From the NCBI GenBank assembly GCA_038243995.1, contig JBBRTV010000004.1:62001-126000 (forward strand): 64,000 nt of DNA, in the 5' to 3' direction. The notes under the pieces are model-generated. The model was not told where the DNA came from. It searched no databases and saw only the letters and a list, made by a program, of their open reading frames with translations. The stretch is from Scleromatobacter sp038243995. GTDB lineage: Bacteria; Pseudomonadota; Gammaproteobacteria; Burkholderiales; Burkholderiaceae_C. Below are positions 15,921-23,993 of this stretch, one piece after another. Positions within the stretch are counted from its first letter, which is position 1. Each line of letters opens with the position of its first letter. The position numbers and the translations under genes were made by a program.

Positions 15921-16869
15921 CGTCCGGGCGGCAGCGCCCCTCCTCGACCAGCCGGTCATGGTCGCGGGCGCCCGTGGCATGGTCGGCTCCGCGCTGGTTC
16001 GTCGCCTCGAGACGGCGGGCTATTCCAAGGTGCTGAGCCCGCTGCGCGCGGAGCTCGACCTGCAGGACGCCCGCAGCACGCGCGACTACCTCGCGCGCAC
16101 CCGGCCGGCATATATCTTCATTGCCGCCGCCAAGGTCGGCGGCATCCAGGCGAACAACACGTTCCGCGCGCAGTTCCTGCACGAGAATCTGGCGATCGCG
16201 GACAACCTGATCGACGGGGCCCATCGTGCCGGCGTCCAGCGCCTGATGTTCCTCGGCTCGAGTTGCATCTATCCGAAGCTGGCGCCGCAGCCGATCCGCG
16301 AGGATTCGCTGCTCACCGGCCCGCTCGAGGCGACGAACGAGCCCTACGCGATCGCGAAGATCGCCGGCGTGAAGATGTGCGAGGCCTACAACGACCAGTA
16401 CGGCCGCCAGTACGTCAGCGCGATGCCGACCAACCTGTACGGCCCGAACGACAACTACGACCTGCAGACCAGCCATGTGCTGCCGGCACTGATCCGCAAG
16501 GCCCACGAAGCCAAGCTGCGCGGCGATGCCGAATACGTCGTCTGGGGATCCGGCACGCCGATGCGCGAATTCCTTTACGTCGACGATCTCGCCGACGCCT
16601 GCGTCCACATGATGCTGCAAGGCTACGACGGCCCGCTCGTCAACATCGGCACCGGCGAGGACGTGACCATCCGCCAACTTGCCGAGACCGTGATGGACGT
16701 GGTCGGCTTCTCCGGCCGTATCGTCTTCGACGCCACCAAGCCTGATGGCACCCCTCGCAAGCTGCTCGACGTCAGCCGCCTGCATGCACTCGGCTGGAAG
16801 CACCGGTACGCCCTGAAGCAGGGCATTGCGCTCGCATACCAGGATTTCCTGGCACGGTTTCCCAGCTGA
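15913..16869 (+). CDS. fcl: GDP-L-fucose synthase
   Basis: This 318-residue protein has VMVAGARGMVGSALVRRL (NADP Rossmann motif), FIAAAKVGGI, FLGSSCIYPK with the catalytic Ser, and NEPYAIAKIAG with Tyr-x3-Lys, plus NLYGPNDNYD. All are diagnostic of the GDP-4-keto-6-deoxymannose 3,5-epimerase/4-reductase family. It converts the Gmd product to GDP-L-fucose. I chose the ATG at 15913, eight bases inside gmd, because sequence upstream of it is the gmd reading frame in another phase. The frame ends before the 187-base region that leads into the eps genes. Confidence 0.95.
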   Translation: MSDVRAAAPLLDQPVMVAGARGMVGSALVRRLETAGYSKVLSPLRAELDLQDARSTRDYLARTRPAYIFIAAAKVGGIQANNTFRAQFLHENLAIADNLIDGAHRAGVQRLMFLGSSCIYPKLAPQPIREDSLLTGPLEATNEPYAIAKIAGVKMCEAYNDQYGRQYVSAMPTNLYGPNDNYDLQTSHVLPALIRKAHEAKLRGDAEYVVWGSGTPMREFLYVDDLADACVHMMLQGYDGPLVNIGTGEDVTIRQLAETVMDVVGFSGRIVFDATKPDGTPRKLLDVSRLHALGWKHRYALKQGIALAYQDFLARFPS

Positions 16870-17012
16870 ACGGTGCCGATGGCGGAGGCGGCTCACGCCT
16901 TCGCTCCCCCCCGCATCACGAAACCGCAGCGGTCGAGTCGATCGTTACTTTGGACGGATATCTGCATTCTTTTTGCGGAATGTCCGTCTGTCTGACACAG
17001 CTTTGTCTGGCA

Positions 17013-17028
17013 TGGCGCAGAAAATGCT
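17013..17028 (+). promoter_or_regulatory. Candidate sigma-54 promoter of the eps operon
   Basis: TGGCGC-N5-ATGCT keeps the invariant GG and GC with exactly ten bases between them, as in -24/-12 promoters (consensus TGGCAC-N5-TTGCA). It would start transcription near 17038, leaving a short leader with a GGGAG ribosome site at 17043-17047 before the epsD ATG at 17057. The match is imperfect at three positions. RpoN control of some PEP-CTERM/EPS systems in betaproteobacteria makes this plausible. Confidence 0.35.
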
Positions 17029-17056
17029 GCACTGCACGAAATGGGAGTTCCGTTTG

Positions 17057-18082
17057 ATGATCCGTACGAAGAACAAGTCCGTCATGACCAGCCGGGCGCG
17101 CGTTGCGATGCTGGCGCTCGCCGCCGTTGCCGTCCTCTCGCTGGGCGCCTGCGGCGACAAGAAGGACAAGGGATCGGGCCAGGTCGCGGCCAAGGTGAAT
17201 GGCGACGAGATCACCGTCCACCAGATCGATTTCGCCCTGCACCAGCAGCGCAACCTGCGGCCCGAGCAGTCCGAGGCCGCCAGCCGCCAGTTGCTCGAGC
17301 GCCTGATCGACCAGCAGATCGAAGTGCAGAAGGCCGAAGAACTCAAGCTCGATCGCGATCCGCAGACGGTGCAGATGCTCGAGGCGGCCCGTCGTGAAAT
17401 CCTGGCGAGACGCTATGTGGAAACCATCGCCGAGAAGTCCGGCAAGCCGGCCGGCGACGAAGTGCAGAAGTACTACGCGCAGCATGCGGCGCTGTTCGCG
17501 GATCGCAAGATCTACACGCTGCAGCGCGTCGACGTGCAGGTGCCGCCGGAGCGCCGCGACGAAGTCGTCTCCCATGCGGAGGGCGCCAAGACCGGTGCCG
17601 AGCTCACCGACTGGCTGAAGGCGCAGGATCTGAAGTTCAACGCGAGCCCGATGACGCAGCCCGCCGAGGCCTTGCCGTTGCAGATCGTCGACAAGGTCGC
17701 CGCCCTGAAGGAAGGCCAGTCGATGGCGCTGCCGCAGCAGTTCGGCGTGTCGGTGTTGACGCTGGTGTCGACCCAGGCCGCTCCCAAGACGCTCGAGGAG
17801 TCGCGCGTGCCGATCGAGCAGTTCCTGTCGGTCGACGCCCGCCGCACTGCCGTGACGAACCTGAACAAGACGCTGCGCGAAGGCGCCAAGATCGAATACG
17901 AGGGCAAGTTCGCCGCTTCGTCGCCGGCTGCCGGCGGTGCCAGCGGCCCGGCCGCGTCGACTTCGACGACCGCATCCGCATCCGCATCCGCATCCGCGAG
18001 CGCCCCTGTCGCCGTCGCTCCTGCCAAGGCAGCGTCGGGCGGCATGGATGCAAGCACCCTGAAGAAAGGCTTGGGCCTCTGA
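17057..18082 (+). CDS. epsD: EpsD-family lipoprotein, peptidyl-prolyl cis-trans isomerase-like
   Basis: This 341-residue protein starts at ATG 17057, nine bases after GGGAG. The signal peptide has a lipobox (LSLGAC), so Cys about 35 residues in is probably lipidated. Residues 45-110 form a SurA-N-like chaperone helix bundle (NGDEITVHQIDFAL, then LLERLIDQQIEVQKAEELKL), followed by a parvulin-like region up to about residue 250. The last 60 residues are Ser/Ala-rich with an SASASASASA run. EpsD proteins are periplasmic folding helpers encoded with EpsE/EpsF in exosortase-type EPS loci. It opens the eps operon, and its stop overlaps the epsE start region. Confidence 0.88.
   Translation: MIRTKNKSVMTSRARVAMLALAAVAVLSLGACGDKKDKGSGQVAAKVNGDEITVHQIDFALHQQRNLRPEQSEAASRQLLERLIDQQIEVQKAEELKLDRDPQTVQMLEAARREILARRYVETIAEKSGKPAGDEVQKYYAQHAALFADRKIYTLQRVDVQVPPERRDEVVSHAEGAKTGAELTDWLKAQDLKFNASPMTQPAEALPLQIVDKVAALKEGQSMALPQQFGVSVLTLVSTQAAPKTLEESRVPIEQFLSVDARRTAVTNLNKTLREGAKIEYEGKFAASSPAAGGASGPAASTSTTASASASASASAPVAVAPAKAASGGMDASTLKKGLGL
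17971..17994 (+). repeat. Hexanucleotide tandem repeat in epsD
   Basis: Four perfect head-to-tail copies of CGCATC inside epsD, encoding an Ala-Ser repeat in the low-complexity C-terminal part. Copy changes would keep the frame, altering tail length by two residues each. Confidence 0.75.
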
Positions 18083-18933
18083 TGATGTCGAACAACATGC
18101 TGTCGCGTTCCCTGCGCATCCTGGCCCTGTGTACGGCGCTGTTCGCTGGCGTCGCGCAGGCGGCCGGCCCCGCGCCGGCGCCCGCGCCCGCGATGGCCGC
18201 GGTGCCCGACTATCGGCTCGGCGCTGGCGATGTCCTGCACATGACCGTCTACCAGAACCCCGACCTGACGCTCGACGTGCGAGTCTCGGACAACGGCTCC
18301 GTATCCTTCCCGTTGCTCGGCGCAGTGAAGATCGGCGGGCTGACGGTGCCCGAGGCCGAGTCGCTGATCGAAGCGGGCCTGAAGAAGGGCGACTTCGTGA
18401 AGAACCCGCAAGTGACGCTGGTGCTCACCCAGGTGCGTGGCAGCCAGGTCAGCGTGCTGGGCCAGGTGAACCGCCCGGGACGCTTCCCGCTCGAGTCGGC
18501 CACGACGCGGCTGTCCGACGTCATCGCCATGGCCGGCGGCGTGACGACGGTGGTGGGCGGCGACCTGGTGACGGTGGTCGGCACCCGTGACGGCAAGCCG
18601 ATGCGGGTCGCGGTCGACCTGCCGCGACTGTTCTCCGCGCCGGATCGCACGGCCGACATGATCCTGCAGAACAACGACGTCGTGTGGGTCGATCGCGCGC
18701 CGATGATCTACATCTACGGCGAAGTGCAGCACCCCGGGCAGATCCGCCTCGAGCGCGACATGACGCTGCTCCAGGCCCTGGCTGCCGGCGGTGGGCTGAC
18801 CCAGCGCGGTACCGAGAAAGGCATCCGCGTGCATCGACGCTCGTCGCCGGTGAAGGTCGACGTCCTGCAGCCTGGCATGGATGAAGCCTTGCGTGACGGG
18901 GACGTGGTCTACGTCCGCGAAAGCCTCTTCTGA
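18082..18933 (+). CDS. epsE: Polysaccharide export outer-membrane protein EpsE (Wza-like)
   Basis: This 283-residue protein has a Sec signal peptide (LRILALCTALFAGVAQA), an Ala/Pro spacer, then a Poly_export domain (YRLGAGDVLHMTVYQNPDLT and SDNGSVSFPLLGAVKIGGLT) and two SLBB beta-grasp domains (SVLGQVNRPGRFPL and IYGEVQHPGQIRLERDMTL). These proteins form the outer-membrane/periplasmic channel for EPS. The signal cleavage appears to be of Sec type, without a lipobox Cys, unlike E. coli Wza. The start overlaps the epsD stop. It works with EpsF/EpsG directly downstream. Confidence 0.95.
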   Translation: MMSNNMLSRSLRILALCTALFAGVAQAAGPAPAPAPAMAAVPDYRLGAGDVLHMTVYQNPDLTLDVRVSDNGSVSFPLLGAVKIGGLTVPEAESLIEAGLKKGDFVKNPQVTLVLTQVRGSQVSVLGQVNRPGRFPLESATTRLSDVIAMAGGVTTVVGGDLVTVVGTRDGKPMRVAVDLPRLFSAPDRTADMILQNNDVVWVDRAPMIYIYGEVQHPGQIRLERDMTLLQALAAGGGLTQRGTEKGIRVHRRSSPVKVDVLQPGMDEALRDGDVVYVRESLF

Positions 18934-18951
18934 AATCGGAGTGCTGAAGTC

Positions 18952-20373
18952 ATGACGTTCTCGCAATTCCTGTCCATTCTTCGCGCGCGCTGGCGCCGGG
19001 CGCTGGCCGTCTTTTTCGGCACGGTCCTGCTCGTCGTCGTGGTCAGCCTCTTGCTGCCCAAGAAATACACGGGAGTTGCCAGCGTCGTCGTCGACGTCTC
19101 GCCGGATCCGATCGCCGGCATGCTGTCCAATGCAATGGTCGGGCCGTCGATCGTGGCCACGCAGGTCGACATCATCAACAGCGATCGGGTCGCGCGCAAG
19201 GTGATCCGTAACCTGAAACTCGCCGAGCATCCGGAAATCCAGCAGCAGTGGCGCGAGGCGACGGACGGCGTCGGCACGGTCGAGGAGTGGCTGGTCGATC
19301 TGCTGCAACGCCACCTGGACGTGAAGCCGAGCCTGACGAGCAACGTGATCGTCATCACCTACAAGGCGAGCGATCCGAAGTTCGCTGCGGACATCGCCAA
19401 CGCGTTCGCGCAGGCCTTCATCGAGACCACGATCGAACTGCGGGTGGATCCGGCGCGCCAGTACGCGGGTTATTTCGAATCCCGCATCAAGGCCGCGCGG
19501 GAGTCGCTCGCGACGGCGCAGGGCAAGCTCAGCGAATACCAGCTCGCCAACGGCATCGTCGACGGCGACGAACGGCTGGATGCCGAGAACGCGCGGCTGC
19601 AGGAATTGAGCAACCAGCTCGTCCTCATGCAGACGGTGTCCGCCGAGAGCTCGAGCCGCCAGGCGCAGGCGGCCGTCGGCAACGGCGACCGCATGGCCGA
19701 GGCCACGAACAACCCCGCGATCGCGGGGATGAAGGTCGACCTGTCGCGCGCCGAGGCCAGCCTGCAGGAACTCAACAGCCGGCTCGGCGCCAATCACCCG
19801 CAGGTGCTGCAGGCGAAGGCGAACATCGCGGAACTGCATGCGCGGCTCGACGCTGAAACCAGGCGACTCAGCAGCGGCGTCGGCGTGACGGCATCGATCG
19901 ACAGCGCACGGCTGGCGCAGGTGCGCGGGCAGCTGGACACCCAGCGCACCAAGGTGCTGTCGCTGAAGGCGTCGCGCAACCAGATGGCGGTGCTGCAGAA
20001 AGACGTCGAGAACGCGCAGCACAACTACGACGCCGTCGCGGCCCGCGCGAGCGAGTCCAGCCTGCAGAGCCAGACGCCGCAGAGCAACGTCAACCTGCTC
20101 AGTTCCGCGGTCGCGCCCATCGTGCCGTCGTCTCCCAAGCTGGTGCTCAACACGCTCGTGTCCATCTTCCTGGGTCTGCTCCTGGCGATCGGCGCCACCT
20201 TGCTGCGCGAGCTCAAGGATCGCCTGGTTCGGCGTGACAGCGACATCACCGAACTGCTCGGCTTGCCCGTGCTCGGTTCCATTCCGCGGCCGATCGGCGG
20301 CAAGAAGAAGCTGCAGACCCTGATGGCACAGCGCGTGCTCTTCAGTCGCCTGACCGCGCCGAAGAAATCATGA
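18952..20373 (+). CDS. epsF: Chain-length determinant protein EpsF (polysaccharide co-polymerase)
   Basis: This 473-residue protein has the Wzz topology: a first membrane helix near residues 18-40 (ALAVFFGTVLLVVVVSLLLP), a large periplasmic region with long coiled coils (about 170-390), and a second membrane helix near 395-420 (LVLNTLVSIFLGLLLAIGAT). The C-terminal cytoplasmic tail contains LGLPVLGSIPRP. It sets polymer length and couples the cytoplasmic kinase EpsG to the EpsE export channel. A GGAG ribosome site precedes the ATG by about 12 bases. It lacks an ATPase domain, which is supplied by the separate epsG gene, as usual in this family. Confidence 0.94.
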   Translation: MTFSQFLSILRARWRRALAVFFGTVLLVVVVSLLLPKKYTGVASVVVDVSPDPIAGMLSNAMVGPSIVATQVDIINSDRVARKVIRNLKLAEHPEIQQQWREATDGVGTVEEWLVDLLQRHLDVKPSLTSNVIVITYKASDPKFAADIANAFAQAFIETTIELRVDPARQYAGYFESRIKAARESLATAQGKLSEYQLANGIVDGDERLDAENARLQELSNQLVLMQTVSAESSSRQAQAAVGNGDRMAEATNNPAIAGMKVDLSRAEASLQELNSRLGANHPQVLQAKANIAELHARLDAETRRLSSGVGVTASIDSARLAQVRGQLDTQRTKVLSLKASRNQMAVLQKDVENAQHNYDAVAARASESSLQSQTPQSNVNLLSSAVAPIVPSSPKLVLNTLVSIFLGLLLAIGATLLRELKDRLVRRDSDITELLGLPVLGSIPRPIGGKKKLQTLMAQRVLFSRLTAPKKS

Positions 20374-20395
20374 TCCGCGCGCCTGAAGGAACCTG

Positions 20396-21307
20396 ATGCC
20401 GACTCCCCACCACTCCATCAACGGCGCACCGATCGCCCTAGAGGGCGTCCCGTCCGGCGAAGATGTCCGTTCGATCGGCGAGATCATCCGTGACACGAGG
20501 AATCTCAGCGCCGAACAGGTGCAGCAGATCCTCGAGCACCAGAAGGCCAACGGCCTGAAATTCGGCGAAGCCGCGATCGGGCTGGGCTTCGCGACGCCCG
20601 ACGACGTCCTGCACGCGCTCGCCCAGCAGTTCAGCTATTCGCTCGGCAACGCGGCACGGCAGGAGAGCAGCCCGGAACTCGTCACCCTGAACCAGCCGTT
20701 CAGCCGCCAGGCCGAAGCGTTCCGCGCACTGCGTGCCCAGATCATGATGCGCACGCATCCCGACGGCGTCATCGAGCGCTCGAAACGGCGCGCTCTGGCC
20801 GTCCTGAGTCCCGACACCGCGGACGGCAAGACCTTCTTCAGTTCCAACCTCGCCATCGCCCTGGCGCAGCTCGGCGAGCGCACGGTGATCGTCGATGCCG
20901 ACATGCGCGGGCCCCGCGTCCACGAGGTGTTCGGCGTCGACAATTCGACCGGATTGTCCGGCCTGTTGTCCGGTCGGCGCGGAACCGGCGTGATCAAGGC
21001 GGTGCGGGGCGTGCCGAGCCTGTACGTGCTGCCGGTCGGCGCCGTGCCGCCCAACCCGCTGGAGCTGATCCAGGGGGCGGCCTTCGGGCTGGTCATCCAC
21101 GAACTGCTGAACAAGTTCGATCACGTCGTCGTCGATACCCCGGCCGCGGAGTACGGCGCCGATTCGGCCGTCGTGGCCGCCCGCTGCGGCGCGGCGCTCG
21201 TCGTCGCGCGGCGCGACAAGACCCGGGTGGCCGACCTGCAGTCGCTGCTCCAGACCCTCACCGCTGCAAACGCCCAGGTGACGGGCGTCGTGATGAACGA
21301 GTTCTGA
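20396..21307 (+). CDS. epsG: Chain-length determinant tyrosine kinase-type ATPase EpsG
   Basis: This 303-residue protein has an N-terminal helical domain (residues 25-85, with QVQQILEHQKANGLKFGEAA), similar to the N-domain of GspE/PilB ATPases. A bacterial tyrosine kinase ATPase follows: Walker A near residues 139-146 (SPDTADGKTFF), Walker A' in VIVDADMRGPRVH, and Walker B in HVVVDTPAAE. The protein stops at VMNEF, without the C-terminal tyrosine cluster that BY-kinases normally autophosphorylate, so ATP hydrolysis may matter more than phosphorylation. It partners EpsF on the cytoplasmic side to control polymer export. A ribosome site AAGGA precedes the ATG. Confidence 0.92.
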   Translation: MPTPHHSINGAPIALEGVPSGEDVRSIGEIIRDTRNLSAEQVQQILEHQKANGLKFGEAAIGLGFATPDDVLHALAQQFSYSLGNAARQESSPELVTLNQPFSRQAEAFRALRAQIMMRTHPDGVIERSKRRALAVLSPDTADGKTFFSSNLAIALAQLGERTVIVDADMRGPRVHEVFGVDNSTGLSGLLSGRRGTGVIKAVRGVPSLYVLPVGAVPPNPLELIQGAAFGLVIHELLNKFDHVVVDTPAAEYGADSAVVAARCGAALVVARRDKTRVADLQSLLQTLTAANAQVTGVVMNEF

Positions 21308-21309
21308 GC

Positions 21310-22197
21310 ATGGCCGGAGGTACGACGGCCGCTCGCGCAGCGCCGACGACCCCGGTGTCGTCCTGGCGCGGCGTGGCCGTGTTCGCGATGGCCATGGCCT
21401 TGCTGTACGTACCGACGATGGTCGACCTGTATCGCCTGCTCTGGGCCTACGGGAACAACACGCAGCAGCCGGTCGTCTTCGCCATGTGCGCATGGTTGAT
21501 GGGGCATCAATTCCGGCGCGCGGCGGCGGAGCCGGGACTCGCGATCGCGCCGCGACCGATCGTCGGGTCGCTCGTGCTGGCCTTCGGCCTGGTGATGTAC
21601 GCGTTGGGGCGCTCGCAAGCCGTGCTCGCGTTCGAGGTCGCCTCCATGCTGCCGGTGCTGCTCGGCACCGTCGTCATCTTCTTCGGTGCCGCACTGCCGG
21701 CGCGCATGTGGTTCGCGTTCATGTTCCTGCTGTTCGCGGTGCCCTTGCCGCCGTCCATGGTCGACACCCTCACGCAGCCGATGAAGATCGGCGTGTCGTG
21801 GGCATCGACCGGTCTGCTGAACTGGGCCGGTTACCCGGTCGCCCGCGAGGGCGTCATCATCTATATCGGCCAGTATCAATTGTTGGTTGCCGATGCCTGC
21901 GCGGGCCTCAATTCGCTGTTCACGCTCGAGGCGCTCGGACTGCTCTATCTCAATGTCGTGCGGCATGAATCGGTGCTGCGCAACATCGTCCTCGCGGCGC
22001 TGATCGTGCCGGTTTCGTTCATGGCCAATTCCGTACGCGTCGTCATCCTCGCGCTGGTCACCTATCACTTCGGCGACGCCGCCGGGCAGGGCTTCGTGCA
22101 CGAATTCGCCGGCGTGGTGCTGTTCCTCACCGCGCTGACATTCATCATCGCGCTCGACGGTATGCTTCGCGCCGCGTCGGCCAGGATCTCGCCGTGA
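21310..22197 (+). CDS. xrtB: Exosortase B
   Basis: This 295-residue polytopic membrane protein has about eight hydrophobic helices. It carries the exosortase catalytic triad: Cys197 in ADACAGLNSLF, Arg243 in ANSVRVVILAL and His264 in FVHEFAG. The family is the transpeptidase that recognises the PEP-CTERM signal on secreted proteins at the inner membrane. Fusion to or adjacency with EpsI and the EpsD-G set identifies the XrtB subtype, which lacks the C-terminal EpsI domain. It starts two bases after epsG and overlaps epsI by four bases. Its visible substrate in the window is the PEP-CTERM protein at 44868. Confidence 0.94.
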   Translation: MAGGTTAARAAPTTPVSSWRGVAVFAMAMALLYVPTMVDLYRLLWAYGNNTQQPVVFAMCAWLMGHQFRRAAAEPGLAIAPRPIVGSLVLAFGLVMYALGRSQAVLAFEVASMLPVLLGTVVIFFGAALPARMWFAFMFLLFAVPLPPSMVDTLTQPMKIGVSWASTGLLNWAGYPVAREGVIIYIGQYQLLVADACAGLNSLFTLEALGLLYLNVVRHESVLRNIVLAALIVPVSFMANSVRVVILALVTYHFGDAAGQGFVHEFAGVVLFLTALTFIIALDGMLRAASARISP

Positions 22198-22913
22198 CGC
22201 CCGCGACGCAGCTCCTGCGCTCGGTGACGATGCGCGCCGCGACCGGCATCTTCCTGGCCAGCCTGGTCGCCGGGACGCTGGCGATGACACTGCGCCCGAC
22301 GCCGGTGAAGTCGGCCGCCGCGCCGGACCTGAACGCTGGCATTCCGCTCGCGATCGGCCGCTGGCACGAACAGCCGGCTATGGTCGTGCAGGCCGACCTC
22401 ACCGTGGCCGACCCTCAAGATCGGAGCAACTTGCGCCCCTATGACCAGACGGTCACGCGCGACTATGTCGATCCCGAAGGCCGGCACGTCATGCTGGCCA
22501 TCGCCTACGCGCTGGAGCAGGAGCAGGAAGTCAAGGTGCATCGGCCCGACATCTGCTATCCGGCCCAGGGCTTCACGATCCTCTCTTTGAAGACAGTCGG
22601 GCTGCCGTTGAAGCGGCCCGACGGCGCGCCCGTGGAAGGCGTGCAGATGCTCGCGCAGAACGGCGCGCGGCTCGAAGCGGTCGTGTACTGGTTGCGCACC
22701 GGTACCGTCTACAGCCAACGCAGCTGGGACGCGCGCGTGCACATCTTCGAGGAAGGCCTCAAGGGCCGTCGCCCCGACGGCATCCTGGTGCGCTCGTCCC
22801 GACTCATCCACGACCCGTCCGAGGCCGCCAGGACCTTCGACGAACTTGGCGTGTTCCTTGCGGAACTCTACGCATCGACCACTCCCCCGGCCGCGCGAAC
22901 CCTGATTCGCTGA
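22194..22913 (+). CDS. epsI: EpsI family protein (exosortase-associated)
   Basis: This 239-residue protein starts at a GTG that overlaps the xrtB stop (GTGA). It has one N-terminal membrane helix (ATGIFLASLVAGTLAMTL) and a periplasmic domain with the EpsI pattern: IGRWHEQ, YDQTVTRDYVDPEG, VHRPDICYPAQGF and a late VYWLRTG segment. The conserved Cys in DICYPAQG is present. EpsI domains travel with exosortases and are needed for EPS production, but their activity is unknown. In related systems the same domain is fused to the exosortase; here it is separate. Confidence 0.92.
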   Translation: MTPATQLLRSVTMRAATGIFLASLVAGTLAMTLRPTPVKSAAAPDLNAGIPLAIGRWHEQPAMVVQADLTVADPQDRSNLRPYDQTVTRDYVDPEGRHVMLAIAYALEQEQEVKVHRPDICYPAQGFTILSLKTVGLPLKRPDGAPVEGVQMLAQNGARLEAVVYWLRTGTVYSQRSWDARVHIFEEGLKGRRPDGILVRSSRLIHDPSEAARTFDELGVFLAELYASTTPPAARTLIR

Positions 22914-22951
22914 GGTCGGCGCACCGCGCCAACTTTCTTTCCAGGACATCT

Positions 22952-23989
22952 GTGAACCCGTCTGTTCTCGTCGTCATTCCGACGCTCAACGAAGCCTTGC
23001 ATATCGATGCCGTGCTGGCCCGACTGCGGGAGCAACTTCCGCTCGACCGCGACGTGAGCTTCATCGTGGCCGATGGCGGCAGCACCGACGGCACCATCGA
23101 CATCGTCCAGCGCATCGCCGCCGCCGACAAGCGCGTGATCCTGATGGCCAACCCCGAGCGCCTGCAGAGCGCCGGCATCAACCTCGCCGTGCGACGTTTC
23201 GGTGCCGACGCGGGCATCCTGGTGCGTTGCGACGCCCATTCAGAGTACCCGGCCGCCTTCCTGCGCAGACTCGTGGTGTCGCTGGAGCGCCACCAGGCCG
23301 ATGCCGTCGTCGTGCCGATGGACTCGACAGGAGAGAGCTGCGTGGGGCGCGCCGTCGCCTGGGTCTCGGATACCCCGGTGGGTTCGGGAGGGTCGGCGCA
23401 TCGTGGCGGCCGCAAGAGCGACTTCGTCGACCATGGACACCATGCGGCGTTCCGCATGGCGTCGTTCACGCGCGCCGGCGGCTACGACACCACCATGAGC
23501 CACAACGAAGACGCGGAACTCGACTGTCGCCAACGCAAGCTCGGGTCGCGCATCTTCCTCGACGCGGACATCCGCATCGGCTATCACCCGCGCTCCACGC
23601 TCGCGTCGCTCTGGCGCCAGTACTTCGGCTATGGCCGCGGCCGTTCGCGCACGGTACGCCGGCACCCGGAGTCGCTGCGGCTGCGCCAGTTCGCCGTGCC
23701 CGCCTGCATCTTCGGCTGCATCGTCTGCGCGGTCGCCGCCCTGTGGTTCCCCTGGGCGGCCCTGTTGCCTGCCGCCTACCTGCTGGCGCTGGCGGCTGCA
23801 TCGCTGGCGCTCGTGCTCCGCCACCGCAGTCCCTGCGGCCTGCTCGGCGGGCCGGCGGCCTTCGTCATGCACGTGTCCTGGGCCTTCGGATTCCTCGACG
23901 GCATGCTGACCTTGCGCGAATCGCGCTGGCAGCCCGACCCCTCTCTTGCGCTCGCACCCGGTGATCCGGGCGGAACGCAGAAGGGTTGA
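22952..23989 (+). CDS. Glycosyltransferase family 2, membrane-associated
   Basis: This 345-residue protein has a GT-A fold typical of ExoA/succinoglycan-type transferases: VVIPTLNEALHIDAVL, VADGGSTDGTIDI, the D-x-H variant of the DxD metal site in VRCDAHSEYP, and HNEDAELDCRQRKLG as the catalytic E/D-D. Two to three C-terminal hydrophobic segments (about residues 245-320) anchor it in the inner membrane. The GTG start follows an AGGA ribosome site. It adds one sugar to the undecaprenyl-linked EPS repeat unit; the donor cannot be read from sequence. Confidence 0.92.
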   Translation: MNPSVLVVIPTLNEALHIDAVLARLREQLPLDRDVSFIVADGGSTDGTIDIVQRIAAADKRVILMANPERLQSAGINLAVRRFGADAGILVRCDAHSEYPAAFLRRLVVSLERHQADAVVVPMDSTGESCVGRAVAWVSDTPVGSGGSAHRGGRKSDFVDHGHHAAFRMASFTRAGGYDTTMSHNEDAELDCRQRKLGSRIFLDADIRIGYHPRSTLASLWRQYFGYGRGRSRTVRRHPESLRLRQFAVPACIFGCIVCAVAALWFPWAALLPAAYLLALAAASLALVLRHRSPCGLLGGPAAFVMHVSWAFGFLDGMLTLRESRWQPDPSLALAPGDPGGTQKG

Positions 23990-23993
23990 CGGC

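Noticed and set aside
17512..20022. Minus-strand open frame of about 836 codons opposite epsD-epsF
   Set aside because: It is antisense to three recognised eps genes, with His/Arg/Asp-rich shadow composition and no domain.
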